A stretch of 20,043 nucleotides of DNA from Gemmatimonadaceae bacterium (GCA_017881545.1 JADGQU010000009.1:1-20043); one strand, 5' to 3'. Positions 5,523 through 14,401 are shown, numbered from the stretch's first letter. Notes: generated from the letters alone by a model not told the origin. Numbers and translations: made by a program.

Positions 5523-7292
5523 CTACTTTCGGGTTTCCGGCAGCGAAGCAGCCATTGCCGCGAGGAGGTAGCTCAGATTCGCGGTTCCATCCATGATGGG
5601 CTCGTTCGTGGAATAATCGCCGACGTCGTCGTGATAGACGATGAATCCGGTGTTATATGCTGCGTATTCGTCCAGGTCGTGCAGACTAATGCCGAGGAGA
5701 TGTTTGTAGATGGAGGAATAGACGGGACCGTCCAGCAAGGCGCCCGTCAGCTCCACGTGCATCTCCTTTGCGACGACGGAATGCGGATCGCGCGCGAAGA
5801 CTCCGTCGTGTGGAAGGCCGATCACCATCGAGACTCCCCACGGATTCGTCCCGAACAACCAGTCGAGCGCGGCCTGCTCGTACTCCCGAAACTGGTTGTC
5901 GCCCGTCATGCGGCGATACAGATACGCCTGTGTCGCAAACGAAGCCATCAGATTGTTCGAGCACCAGATGAATGGAATCCCGATTCGGAATCCGTTGTCG
6001 GCTCGACTCACCACCGCGGCAAGACCTTTCCTGTAATACTCAGCGACCGTTTTCCGATCGGCCGCATTTGCGCTGCGCCAGATCTCGTGGTGGCCGTTGT
6101 TGTGCCACGGATACCACTGGTAATGTTTCGCAGTGTCTGCACCCATCCACGGAGTGACGGGTTCGCGCGCCGCATAGGCGAGTGCATCGCGTAGATAGCT
6201 CCGGTCGCGCGTGAGCGCGTAGAGTTCCGCCGCGGCGAGCTCCATGTCGTCGACCCAGTTGTCTTCCTCGTAATAGTAGGGAGCGCGACCAGGCGCGCCC
6301 TGGCAGACGCCGGGGAATTTCTTCCCGACGGCGTACGCCGCCACCGCTCTTTGGTGCAACTTGTTGGCGAAGGTCGGATCACGCTTCCGGTATATCGACG
6401 CGGCCAGTGCGAACGCTGACGCATACTTGCCCGCGGTCGATGCGAGGCCGTCTGATCTGTTTTTGTACTTGAAAAGACCCTGCGGTTTCCCGGTGCAAGG
6501 GTACACCGGCCGCTCCTTTCCCTTTCCCCAGCCGTAGTCCGCCGAATCGTTGGTGGGAAGATCCCAATAGGTGTGGTCGCGGTCGTCGCCGAGCTGGTTG
6601 TACATCTCCGAGTCGGACGGGAACATGCGCACGAGCCACTCGAGGCCGTGTCGGGCCTCGTCGAGCACGTCGGGAATGCCATTGCTCTCGGCGAGCCCGC
6701 GCGAATCGAAGCGATCGGCAAAGGAAGCCGGATGATCCCGATAGGCCATCAGCATCACGAACGTCGCGTTGGAGGATGTCATCACGTACTGGAGGTAGTC
6801 CGATGCATCCGCCCAACCACCGGTGACCGGAACGAACTTGCCGGCGCGCGTGGAATCGTCGACGACGATGCCGTCGCGTGTGTGGACCACCGTCTTGAAC
6901 AGTGGATTGAAGCCGGAGCGCTGCTCGCGCATGTAGTAGAGCAGGGTGTCGGCCGCGCCAGCGTACGCGTTTGTCCGAATGCGAACTATTGGAGACTCGA
7001 CGCCCCCAGTGAAGATCTGATACTCGCCCGGTTTCCTGATCGATGAGAAATCGAGGCGATAGCTGACAACGCACGGCCCAAATGGCTTGGCGGGAGTTGC
7101 CGGCCGCTTGAGAATCGGTTTTCCTGCAGTGTCAACTACGAGGAAGTCGCGAAGTACAATCGGGTTGAGAGAACAGAGGACAGCCACCTTCGGAGCGTCG
7201 GGACGGTATCCGAGTTGGTTGATGCGAATGGCCGCGGAGGGCGGCGACGCCGCGGCAATCTGCGCGAGGATCAGAAGCTCGAGAAAGGGCAT
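5523..7292 (-). CDS. Glycoside hydrolase family 9 enzyme with N-terminal Ig-like domain, probably secreted
   Basis: This is a 589-residue protein. Residues 1-20 form a weak signal sequence (hydrophobic, ending AAASPPSAA, but with few positive charges). Residues 21-108 match the immunoglobulin-like cellulase N-domain found before GH9 modules: IRINQLGYRPDAPKVAV and FSSIRKPGEYQIF. The GH9 catalytic domain follows. GGWADASDYLQYV (about 158-170) carries the catalytic-base Asp pair (162, 165), WLFGTNPWGVSMV and ARDPHSV lie mid-late, and STNEPIMDGTANLSYL carries the catalytic acid Glu564. GH9 enzymes hydrolyse beta-1,4-glucans by inversion; some Ig-GH9 members instead cut xyloglucan, lichenan or glucosamine oligomers, so the substrate is uncertain. 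It sits 70 bases after the PIG-L gene and 17 before fpg on the same strand. Confidence 0.88.
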   Translation of the reverse strand: MPFLELLILAQIAAASPPSAAIRINQLGYRPDAPKVAVLCSLNPIVLRDFLVVDTAGKPILKRPATPAKPFGPCVVSYRLDFSSIRKPGEYQIFTGGVESPIVRIRTNAYAGAADTLLYYMREQRSGFNPLFKTVVHTRDGIVVDDSTRAGKFVPVTGGWADASDYLQYVMTSSNATFVMLMAYRDHPASFADRFDSRGLAESNGIPDVLDEARHGLEWLVRMFPSDSEMYNQLGDDRDHTYWDLPTNDSADYGWGKGKERPVYPCTGKPQGLFKYKNRSDGLASTAGKYASAFALAASIYRKRDPTFANKLHQRAVAAYAVGKKFPGVCQGAPGRAPYYYEEDNWVDDMELAAAELYALTRDRSYLRDALAYAAREPVTPWMGADTAKHYQWYPWHNNGHHEIWRSANAADRKTVAEYYRKGLAAVVSRADNGFRIGIPFIWCSNNLMASFATQAYLYRRMTGDNQFREYEQAALDWLFGTNPWGVSMVIGLPHDGVFARDPHSVVAKEMHVELTGALLDGPVYSSIYKHLLGISLHDLDEYAAYNTGFIVYHDDVGDYSTNEPIMDGTANLSYLLAAMAASLPETRK

Positions 7293-7362
7293 GGCGAGAA
7301 AAATAGATGACTACAACCAGCAACGCCGTCAACGCGACGGAGACTGAGGGCTGGGGCTGGTA

Positions 7363-8148
7363 TCAGGGCAGCGAGTCGAGCACTCGGCGTTTTCCGAACG
7401 ACTCAATGTCGAACGCTACCGCCCTTCCCTTGCCAGAAATCGCCCCCCGCACCGTGGAGAGCGCCTCATAGTAGTCGAGATACTTGAATGAAGAAATCGT
7501 TCCGCCGACGAATTCGTACTTTGTTACAGCCTCTCGCCACTGCGCCATCTCGTCGCTGACTCCCACATAGATGTAGGGGGAGAACGATTCCGCGTCTTCC
7601 CAGTTGTCGGCGTAGTAAATCCCGCGAACTCCCCGATGCGCGGGATGCGTGGTCACGACTCCCTCGAGGGAAGCGAGCAGCACCGCATCCTGGACGATCA
7701 GGCTGGTGTTCGCGTGATCCTTGTGGATGCTGTGTGACCAATGGGTGATGATGTATGTCGGCTTGACCGTACGGATCACGTCGGCGACGTACCTGCGCAC
7801 GGCTTCGTCATTCGGGATCTCACCGTCGCGATACGGCGCGAAGATCGTTTCGGCACCGATCACTGAGTCCGCCGCGAGCGCCTCGCGACGCTTCTGTGCT
7901 CCGTACACGGTTGGCGAGAGTCGAGAGTTGCCGCCTTCGCCCAGCGTCATCTGGAGAATCACGACGCGATCGCCGAGCTTGTGCTGCTTGATGAGGACGG
8001 CACCGGCCGTGAGCTCCATGTCGCCGGCGTGGGCGCCGATGGCAAGAATCGTCCTTGCCGGGGCTGCTGGAGCCTGCGCATGAATCTGTTGCGCGGCGCA
8101 AAGGGAGCCGGCGACGGCAAACGAGAGAGCTGCGCCTCGGGCAATCAT
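7363..8148 (-). CDS. Exported PIG-L (LmbE) family deacetylase-like hydrolase, variant metal motif
   Basis: This is a protein of about 261 residues from ATG 8148. That start lies 20 bases beyond the egtA stop and gives a clear signal peptide, MIARGAALSFAVAGSLCAAQ, with cleavage likely after a following HAQA. The frame extends farther upstream into egtA, but that part has no independent support. PIG-L hallmarks: AIGAHAGDMELTAGAVLI holds the first zinc motif, and THWSHSIHKDHANTS holds the distal His (about 145). The family's usual HPDDxE reads HAGDME, so the His, the second Asp and the Glu remain, but the first Asp, the proposed general base in MshB, is Gly. The family removes N-acetyl or similar groups from sugars; substrate and activity are uncertain. 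Export makes a direct part in cytoplasmic ergothioneine synthesis unlikely. Confidence 0.82.
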   Translation of the reverse strand: MIARGAALSFAVAGSLCAAQQIHAQAPAAPARTILAIGAHAGDMELTAGAVLIKQHKLGDRVVILQMTLGEGGNSRLSPTVYGAQKRREALAADSVIGAETIFAPYRDGEIPNDEAVRRYVADVIRTVKPTYIITHWSHSIHKDHANTSLIVQDAVLLASLEGVVTTHPAHRGVRGIYYADNWEDAESFSPYIYVGVSDEMAQWREAVTKYEFVGGTISSFKYLDYYEALSTVRGAISGKGRAVAFDIESFGKRRVLDSLP

Positions 8149-8167
8149 CGGCTCAAATCTGGTTGGC

Positions 8168-9358
8168 TCAAAGAGCGCGCGCAAAGTATTGATATGCGGC
8201 CTCGAGGTGGGGTCGCCGGATGTATTCGACACCAAGTCGCCGAGCACCCTCGAGTGCGATCACTACCAGCCGCGAAACAATACGACGTATCTCGGGATCA
8301 GCCAACCCCAGTCGCCCCGCGCGTTCCAGCAACTTGTCACTGGGGGCACCAATCAACTCGGCCGTGCGGTGCGCGCTCTCGTCGTCGTATACGAGACTCG
8401 TGACGAACACGACCGGCGCGGCCAGCATATCGGGCTCGATTGTGTCGGCCGATCTCAGCTCGAAGAACTCCTTCGGGCGCACCTCAGGGAAAAGAGTGGA
8501 TAGATGGAAAAGCCAGTCCTGCCGATTCGTTGCAGGCTCGCCAATCGACTCCCGAAACGCGCGATAATCGGGGCCGTCGCCCCGCATGGCGATCGCATCC
8601 AACGCAAAGCGCAGGTATCGCTCGACGGGCGCAGCTTCGTCGTAAACGATTCCGGTTCGCGAGGGATCGAGAGTTCGCCAGAGCTGAGCGCGGTAACTTG
8701 CCCACGCCGTCGGCTTACCCGCGTATTGTCTGGAGTTTGCGAAAAGCGCGACGACGATCGGCGCGAGACCGTTGAGGAGCCGCCACCTGGACTTTGGATC
8801 CTCTCCTCGCTCGAGATTTATCTGAAGCGCGGCGGTCTGCCGCATCATCTGCACGCCCGACGGCCCGATTGAATCGAAGTAGCGCGTCATGCCGGCGTAA
8901 CGGTCGCGCCGAAGCTGGAGCGGTACTGCGTCGATATTGTTAAACGGGTCTACTCCGCGGGCGAGCAGCTCGATTCCCGAAGTTGCCATCGCATCGCGTA
9001 AAGTTTTCACGAGACCCTGAGTCGAGTCGATGACCTTCGACGCGGTCGGCTTGGGAGCAGTGCTGATTTCTATCTGTCCGCCAGGCTCGAACGAGATACG
9101 CGCTCCATCCGGAAGAGTCCAGAATGGGGGATCCCCGCCGTTCGACTCCTCTTGCCAGCCCTCGCGCCGTCCGAGAGGTGACAACACTTCGCCTGTCGAA
9201 GCGCGCGAGTCGTTGACGGCGAGCGCGCGCGTGCGCGTGGCCTTGTGAACCGGAATCAGCTCCAGCTCGAGCCCGATCGCGCGCGGATTCGCCGATTTGA
9301 CCGGAGCGAACAATCGCTGCCGGACATCCTCCAGTAACTCCGCCTCTGAGAGGCTCAC
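8168..9358 (-). CDS. egtA: Glutamate-cysteine ligase EgtA (GCS2 family)
   Basis: This is a 396-residue protein of the GCS2 glutamate-cysteine ligase family. Seen: IGLELELIPVHKATR near residue 28, PDGARISFEPGGQIEISTAP around 84-102, and GPSGVQMMRQTAALQINLER around 166-185, which match the ATP/Glu-binding core of plant- and actinobacterial-type ligases. It joins glutamate to cysteine to give gamma-glutamylcysteine, the sulfur donor for EgtB in the mycobacterial ergothioneine pathway. Placement directly after egtB and egtD (10-nt gap) supports the EgtA assignment over a glutathione-only GshA role. The start codon is GTG with no strong Shine-Dalgarno, consistent with coupling to egtD. The product could also feed glutathione or other thiols. 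Confidence 0.88.
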   Translation of the reverse strand: MSLSEAELLEDVRQRLFAPVKSANPRAIGLELELIPVHKATRTRALAVNDSRASTGEVLSPLGRREGWQEESNGGDPPFWTLPDGARISFEPGGQIEISTAPKPTASKVIDSTQGLVKTLRDAMATSGIELLARGVDPFNNIDAVPLQLRRDRYAGMTRYFDSIGPSGVQMMRQTAALQINLERGEDPKSRWRLLNGLAPIVVALFANSRQYAGKPTAWASYRAQLWRTLDPSRTGIVYDEAAPVERYLRFALDAIAMRGDGPDYRAFRESIGEPATNRQDWLFHLSTLFPEVRPKEFFELRSADTIEPDMLAAPVVFVTSLVYDDESAHRTAELIGAPSDKLLERAGRLGLADPEIRRIVSRLVVIALEGARRLGVEYIRRPHLEAAYQYFARAL

Positions 9359-9367
9359 GAGGCTGGC

Positions 9368-10360
9368 TCAGCCCTCCGCGCGGGCGAGCGCCAGAGCGAA
9401 AGAGCCATCGTCGGCCGGCATCCACTTCTCGATCGAGAGACCCGACGCCCTTAGTATGTCGTCGAGTATGGAGCGGTCGTACTTATAGCTCAGCTCTGTC
9501 CGGATGCTCTCGTCTTTCTCGAACGAGATCTCTCCGATTTCGGGGATCGTTACCGTATGCGCCCTGCGCGCGATCAGGTGCATCTCCACCCGGTGATGCT
9601 CGCTACTATAGAATGCGCGGTGCTCGTAGTCGCCCACCGGGAAATTCGCGTTGAGCTCGCGGTTGAGGCGCTCGAGGACGTTGAGGTTGAAGGCCGCTGT
9701 CACGCCCCTGGAATCGTTGTACGCCCGATTGATGATCGCAGGATCCTTGATCAGATCCGCGCCGAGCAGGAAGCGGTCGCTCGGAGCCATCTCGCCGGCG
9801 ATGTGAGAGAGTAGCCGGATGGCCTCTTCGCGCGGAAAGTTTCCGATCGTGCTCCCGAGGAATGCGACGAGGGTCGGACTGGCGACCGGCGGAAGCGAGA
9901 AGGGCTCGGTGATGTCTGATACGACCGGCATGATCTGCACGTCCGCGTAATCGATGCGCAGCTGGCTGGCCGTGGCTTTCAGAAAATCCTTGCTGACATC
10001 AATCGGGACGTAGCACTCCGCGCATCCGCTCGAGCGCATCTCGTCGAGAATTATGTGCGTCTTCGTGGCGCTGCCCGCGCCAAGCTCGACGAGGGAGCAA
10101 GGCCGCACCGCCGCGACGATCTCGGCGATGCGCTGCTCGAGCAGCGATCGCTCGGCGCGCGTCAGATAATATTCGGGAAGCTGAGTGATCTCCTCGAACA
10201 GCTCGGAGCCGCGCTCGTCGTAGAAGTACTTGGGCGAGAGTTCCTTCGGCGATCTCGCGAGACCATGGCGCACGTCCCGCAACATCTGCTGGTGGGGGCG
10301 GTGCACTGTGTAGGGCGGTGTGCCGCCGACAAGATCCGGAGAACGATTGCCGCTCTTCAT
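9368..10360 (-). CDS. egtD: L-histidine N(alpha)-methyltransferase EgtD
   Basis: This is a 330-residue protein, the usual EgtD length (about 320). It uses S-adenosylmethionine to trimethylate the alpha-amino group of histidine, giving hercynine. Diagnostic segments: SELFEEITQLPEYYLTRAE (residues 52-70), the SAM motif VELGAGSATKTHIIL (91-105), VAFLGSTIGNFPREEA (165-180), and YNDSRGVTAAFNLNVLERLN (214-233) containing the histidine-binding Asn. IRTELSYKYDR near residue 286 supplies the Glu and Ser that contact the histidine imidazole in mycobacterial EgtD. Its ATG overlaps the egtB stop (ATGA), so the two are translationally coupled. Confidence 0.96.
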   Translation of the reverse strand: MKSGNRSPDLVGGTPPYTVHRPHQQMLRDVRHGLARSPKELSPKYFYDERGSELFEEITQLPEYYLTRAERSLLEQRIAEIVAAVRPCSLVELGAGSATKTHIILDEMRSSGCAECYVPIDVSKDFLKATASQLRIDYADVQIMPVVSDITEPFSLPPVASPTLVAFLGSTIGNFPREEAIRLLSHIAGEMAPSDRFLLGADLIKDPAIINRAYNDSRGVTAAFNLNVLERLNRELNANFPVGDYEHRAFYSSEHHRVEMHLIARRAHTVTIPEIGEISFEKDESIRTELSYKYDRSILDDILRASGLSIEKWMPADDGSFALALARAEG

Positions 10361-11685
10361 GCGTCCTGCGCGCAGCGGAAGCCGCTGAAGATCTGCCGCC
10401 TGATCGGATAGTCCCAGTTCCTGAACGTGCTGCGGATGGCGCCTGGCCGGGTGGCCCAGGAGCCGCCTCTCAGAACTTTGTAGTCGGAACCGAAGAACTC
10501 CTCCGAGTATTCCTTGTACGGAAAGCTCTGAAATCCGGGGTATGGCCCGAAGTCACTCGATGTCCATTCCCACACATCGCCGATCATTCCATAGCAGCCG
10601 AGTGGGGAGACATTGCGATCGAAGGTGCCGATCGGCGCGGTGTCGAAAGCGAGCTGGTCGATGTTTGCGAGGTGCGCATCGGCCGGAGCGTCGCCCCATG
10701 GAAAGCTCTGGGCCCGCTCAGTCGACGGATTCCATGATGCAGCGACTTCCCACTCGAACTCGTTCGGGAGACGCTTGCCGGCCCAGGCCGCGAACGCCTC
10801 GGCTTCGTAGTAGCAGACGTGACAGACAGGGCGCGTAAGATCGAGTGGACGCTCGACGTCCATCGTGCGTGTGATCCATCCATCACCTGCTCTGCTCCAA
10901 TACTTTGGAGTCACCGCCCCCGACTCCGCCAGCCACCGCTGTCCCCCGTCGGACCAGAATTCTTCTCGCTCGTACCCGTTGTTCCTGATGAACTCCAGGT
11001 ACTGTGCGTTGGAGACGGGGAACCGATCGACCAGGAACGGCGGCAACTCGATGAAGTGTTCGGGCCGTTCGTTGTCGTAGGCAGCACTGTGGTCGCGTGT
11101 CCCGATCGAAACTCGTCCGCCTCCGAATGAGACCATCTCTGGCCACGCCAGCGCGGACGCCGCAAAGGAGGCCCGGCGTGGGGCGCGATAAGGGTCGCCC
11201 TTCTTGAGCTGCAGCGTCTGAAGAATCGTTTCGTTGTGCTGGTACTCGTGCTGAAGGACCATGTTGTAGACGTAGCCCTCACGCAAAAGCGGATTGGCTT
11301 CGTCGAACTCGACAGAGTCGAGACGATCGAGAACACGGCCGCGAATCTCCCGAAGCCGTTCCATCATCTCCGCCAGAGTCGGAAGCGCGAGCGAGGCGCG
11401 AGTCGCCCGGGGATGCTCGAACGGATTGTACAAGCCGGGCATTTCCGAGAACTCGATCGGGCCGTCGAGATTCTGCGTGAGCCAGAGCTCCTCGAAGTGC
11501 GCGATGTGTCCGACATCCCAGATGATCGGGCTCATGAGCGGATCGTGCTGCTGATGCAGGTCCTCGTCCGAGAGCATGGAGATGAGCAGCAGCGTTCGCT
11601 CGCGGGCCTCGGTAAGGAGGTCCGCGATCTCCTGCTTTGAGGGAGGAGCAGAGGAGGGTGCGGGTATTGTGCGGGATCCAGTCAT
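10357..11685 (-). CDS. egtB: Ergothioneine biosynthesis sulfoxide synthase EgtB
   Basis: This is a 442-residue non-haem iron enzyme that couples hercynine to a cysteine-containing thiol with O2, forming the C-S bond of ergothioneine. The N-terminal DinB-like domain holds the three-His iron site: His60 in IIWDVGHIAHFEELW, and His146 and His150 in MVLQHEYQHNETIL. The C-terminal FGE-sulfatase domain shows RPVCHVCYYEAEAFAAWAGK, GDVWEWTSSDFGPYPGF (Tyr382, a candidate for the catalytic Tyr) and RGGSWATRPGAIRSTFRNWD. An Asp-x-Pro-x-Arg pattern follows (Asp425, Arg429), spaced like residues reported to bind gamma-glutamylcysteine in mycobacterial EgtB; that comparison is from memory. ATG 11685 is chosen because the in-frame TTG at 11718 falls on the predicted -10 box. 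Confidence 0.95.
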   Translation of the reverse strand: MTGSRTIPAPSSAPPSKQEIADLLTEARERTLLLISMLSDEDLHQQHDPLMSPIIWDVGHIAHFEELWLTQNLDGPIEFSEMPGLYNPFEHPRATRASLALPTLAEMMERLREIRGRVLDRLDSVEFDEANPLLREGYVYNMVLQHEYQHNETILQTLQLKKGDPYRAPRRASFAASALAWPEMVSFGGGRVSIGTRDHSAAYDNERPEHFIELPPFLVDRFPVSNAQYLEFIRNNGYEREEFWSDGGQRWLAESGAVTPKYWSRAGDGWITRTMDVERPLDLTRPVCHVCYYEAEAFAAWAGKRLPNEFEWEVAASWNPSTERAQSFPWGDAPADAHLANIDQLAFDTAPIGTFDRNVSPLGCYGMIGDVWEWTSSDFGPYPGFQSFPYKEYSEEFFGSDYKVLRGGSWATRPGAIRSTFRNWDYPIRRQIFSGFRCAQDA

Positions 11686-11717
11686 GGAAGGAGACGCGCC
11701 GTCAGGCCACAAATGCA

Positions 11718-11746
11718 ATCATACTGCCGTTCCCGTAACTTGCCAG
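11718..11746 (-). promoter_or_regulatory. Predicted sigma70-type promoter of the egtBDA run
   Basis: Read on the - strand: CTGGCA (11746-11741, 4 of 6 to TTGACA), a 17-bp spacer, then TATGAT (11723-11718, 5 of 6 to TATAAT). Transcription would start near 11711, leaving a leader of about 26 nt before the egtB ATG at 11685. No operator-like repeat was recognised beside it. Confidence 0.5.
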
Positions 11747-11801
11747 CCGGGGCCGACGGCGGCTACACTCCTGTCGCCAAATCCTCATCCGGAACCCATG
11801 A

Positions 11802-12506
11802 ATGGCCGAGCAGCGAATTGCAATCGTTACAGGCGGTAACCGCGGAATTGGGCTGGAAGTTTGCCGCCAGCTAGCGGGGCGCGGCATCAGGGTGATTCTG
11901 GGATCGCGCGACGCCGCGAGGGGAGCTGTCGCAGCGCGAGAGCTGGCAGCCGCCGGCCTGCCCGTTGAAGCGCGTCAGCTCGATGTGTCGAGCGCAAAAA
12001 GCATCAGCGAATGCATGAACTGGGTGCGCAATGATGTCGGTCGTCTCGACATTCTGGTGAACAATGCCGGGGTCATGATCGAGGAGGGCGATGCCGATCC
12101 GCTGGAGGAGCTCGAGATAATTCGCGAGACAATGCAGACCAATGTCTATGGTCCGTTTCTGCTGTCTCGACTCGCCATTCCCATCATGAAGAGCCGCCGC
12201 CACGGGAGAATCGTAAACCTTTCGAGCAGCATGGGCTCCCTCACGGAAATTGGCGCAGGGTACATTGCATACAGGTTGTCAAAGGCCGGCATCAACGTAG
12301 TGACTCGCGTGATCGCGGCCGAGACGGAAGGAATGGGAATCCTGGTGAACTCTGTTGATCCTGGGTGGGTGCAGACGGGAATGGGTGGGCGAGGCGCTAC
12401 TCGTACTCTCGAGAAAGGGGCCGAGACGGTTACCTGGCTCGCGACCCTTCCCGACGACGGTCCTACGGGCGCCTTTTTCCGCGATCGAAAAGCGATAGCG
12501 TGGTAG
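11802..12506 (+). CDS. Short-chain dehydrogenase, carbonyl-reductase-like
   Basis: This is a 234-residue classical SDR with every canonical motif: cofactor-binding TGGNRGIG (residues 10-17), DILVNNAGVM, a Ser-rich strand NLSSSMGSL, the catalytic YRLSK (YxxxK) and VDPGWVQTGMGG. The Arg and Ser-Arg downstream of the glycine motif (ILGSRDAARG) fit NADPH use. The overall pattern resembles CBR1- or salutaridine-reductase-like carbonyl reductases, which reduce varied ketones and aldehydes. The natural substrate cannot be inferred. It is transcribed divergently from egtB across about 115 bases and stands before the histidine kinase gene, with no sign of a shared pathway. Confidence 0.87.
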   Translation: MAEQRIAIVTGGNRGIGLEVCRQLAGRGIRVILGSRDAARGAVAARELAAAGLPVEARQLDVSSAKSISECMNWVRNDVGRLDILVNNAGVMIEEGDADPLEELEIIRETMQTNVYGPFLLSRLAIPIMKSRRHGRIVNLSSSMGSLTEIGAGYIAYRLSKAGINVVTRVIAAETEGMGILVNSVDPGWVQTGMGGRGATRTLEKGAETVTWLATLPDDGPTGAFFRDRKAIAW

Positions 12507-12553
12507 AATTGCACTCGCCATTGTTCACGAATAGTTTTTCGGTCGACGCGTAA

Positions 12554-14323
12554 ATGGCGAATCCAATCACAGCTCCACTCAGCCCGTCGGTGCGTCACAG
12601 CCCGATGATCGGCTTCTTCGAGCGCGTGCCCATCATAGCAGGCAGCGCGGTGGCCGTCCTCGGCGCCCTGGCCCTCGTGGGGTGGGCTCTGAATTTTCCG
12701 TTCGTCACGACCGCAACAACCGGCGGATATCCGATTCTTCCGCTGATGGCGCTGTGCTTCGTTCTGGCGGGTGGCGCGCTGACGATGGCGGTGCGCAAGC
12801 ATCGGACTCCGACTACTGAAGCGGTCCAGCAGACTCTCGCCGCGCTCGTAGCCACGATTGCCGGGCTCACTCTGTACGAATATCTGCGCGGCAGCGAGTC
12901 AGGGTTTGACCTGCTGCTCTTCGGAGAGAAACTCAAGCGCGTCTCGAGCATTCCTGCCGGCCGCAGCGCGAGCATCCCCCCCGGCCGCATCTCGATCAAC
13001 AGCGCCGGCAGCCTCCTTCTTTTTGCGCTCGCGCTCCTATCGATCCCGCACGACCGGCGACGGCAGGATCTCCGGGCCCAGATGTTCGCGACTCCGGCCC
13101 TCCTCATCGCGCTGCTCGCGATCCTCGGCTACCTCTTCGGCGTCAAGGGCATGTACAACCTGTCACAGTCGTCGGGCATGGCGCTGTGGACGGCGATCGG
13201 ACAGCTGATACTCGGCGTCGGAATCATGCTGGCGCTAAGAGACCGCGGTGTCGCGGTTCTCCTGATGGACGACGGTGCGGCCGGCGTGCTCACGCGCAGG
13301 CTTCTACCCGCCGCTCTTCTCGCGCCGATTCTGCTCGGCGTCATCAGGATACTGGGTGAATCCTCCGGATTCTACGAGACCGAATTCGGGGTGTCGCTGT
13401 TCGCGGTTGCCAGCATCCTGACGTTCGTCGGGCTGGTGCTGTGGTCAGCCCGGGTGCTCCGCAACACCGACAAGGAGCGCGTAGATCTGCTCGTGCTCGA
13501 GCAGCAGGCGCGCGTGCACGCGGAGAAGGCGCGCGCCGAAGCCGAAACCGCGCGCGCCGAGGCCGAGCGGGCGAACAATAGCAAGACGGATTTTCTGGCC
13601 GTGATGTCGCACGAGCTGCGTACTCCGCTCACCGCGATCATGGGATACGAGGAGCTGCTCTCCGATGGCATCACGGGTCCGGTGACGGAGCTTCAGCGCC
13701 AGCAGCTCGGAAGAATCAACGCCAGCGCGCGTCATCTGCTCGGGCTCATCGATGAGATCCTGACGTTCGCACGCGTGGACGTTGGGCGAGAACGGGTAAG
13801 GTGGGAATCGATGTCGGTCAATCACACGCTCGCCGATTCCGCTGCGCTCGTCGAGCCGATGGCAGCGGCGAAGAGCATCGATTTCGTCGTTGAGCTGCTC
13901 GAGGAGGATCAGCCGATCCAGACGGACGGGACGAAGCTGCGCCAGATGCTCGTCAACCTTCTCTCCAACGGCATCAAGTTTACGGAGAAGGGAGAAGTCC
14001 GGGTTGGTTGCCTGGTGAACAATGCAATTCTGGAAGTGCGCATCGCGGACACCGGCGTCGGAATTTCCGCCGACAACATCGAAGAGGTGTTCGAGCCGTT
14101 CTGGCAAGCCGAGCAAACGGCGACGAGAAAAACGGGAGGCACTGGATTGGGGCTGAGCGTCACCCGCAAGCTTGCGCGCCTCCTCGGCGGTGATGTGACG
14201 GTGTCTAGCAGGATGGGAATGGGCACGGTCTTTCTGTTGACGCTACCGATGAAAGCGCCCGCGGGCGAGACGATTCGCCGCCGCGATACGCCGTCAGGTC
14301 CGGTTCACGCGCTTCACATCTAG
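12554..14323 (+). CDS. Orphan membrane sensor histidine kinase
   Basis: This is a 589-residue protein. The N-terminal 300 residues hold about eight hydrophobic spans (near 26-48, 59-80, 91-108, 148-164, 178-197, 209-228, 249-267 and 278-299), forming an integral membrane sensor without a recognised ligand domain. An Ala/Glu/Arg-rich coiled coil follows (about 306-343, with near-repeats such as RAEAETARAEAER). Then comes the HisKA domain with phospho-accepting His353 in AVMSHELRTPLTAIMGYEE, and the HATPase domain with N box QMLVNLLSNGIKF, G1 ADTGVGIS and G2 GGTGLGLS. All motifs look intact. No response regulator is adjacent and no receiver domain is fused, so the partner is elsewhere. The ATG directly follows the stop codon of an overlapping spurious frame; there is no clear Shine-Dalgarno. 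Confidence 0.9.
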   Translation: MANPITAPLSPSVRHSPMIGFFERVPIIAGSAVAVLGALALVGWALNFPFVTTATTGGYPILPLMALCFVLAGGALTMAVRKHRTPTTEAVQQTLAALVATIAGLTLYEYLRGSESGFDLLLFGEKLKRVSSIPAGRSASIPPGRISINSAGSLLLFALALLSIPHDRRRQDLRAQMFATPALLIALLAILGYLFGVKGMYNLSQSSGMALWTAIGQLILGVGIMLALRDRGVAVLLMDDGAAGVLTRRLLPAALLAPILLGVIRILGESSGFYETEFGVSLFAVASILTFVGLVLWSARVLRNTDKERVDLLVLEQQARVHAEKARAEAETARAEAERANNSKTDFLAVMSHELRTPLTAIMGYEELLSDGITGPVTELQRQQLGRINASARHLLGLIDEILTFARVDVGRERVRWESMSVNHTLADSAALVEPMAAAKSIDFVVELLEEDQPIQTDGTKLRQMLVNLLSNGIKFTEKGEVRVGCLVNNAILEVRIADTGVGISADNIEEVFEPFWQAEQTATRKTGGTGLGLSVTRKLARLLGGDVTVSSRMGMGTVFLLTLPMKAPAGETIRRRDTPSGPVHALHI

Positions 14324-14362
14324 GACGACCAGCTTCCTCCGAGTGACGGGGGAGTGCTGCTG

Positions 14363-14401
14363 AAACGTCGGTGGGCCGCTTGCTAGCGCGCGCCGACGTT
14401 T
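14363..14401. terminator. Hairpin between convergent genes, possible weak terminator
   Basis: AAACGTCGG (14363-14371) pairs perfectly with CCGACGTTT (14393-14401). It lies just after the kinase stop and overlaps the end of the convergent phosphatase gene. Neither side has a clear T tract, so termination is only suggested by position. Confidence 0.3.

Noticed and set aside
5373..6194. 273-codon open frame on the + strand
   Set aside because: It is antisense to the fpg start and the GH9 C-terminus, both strongly supported; no domain is recognisable in it.
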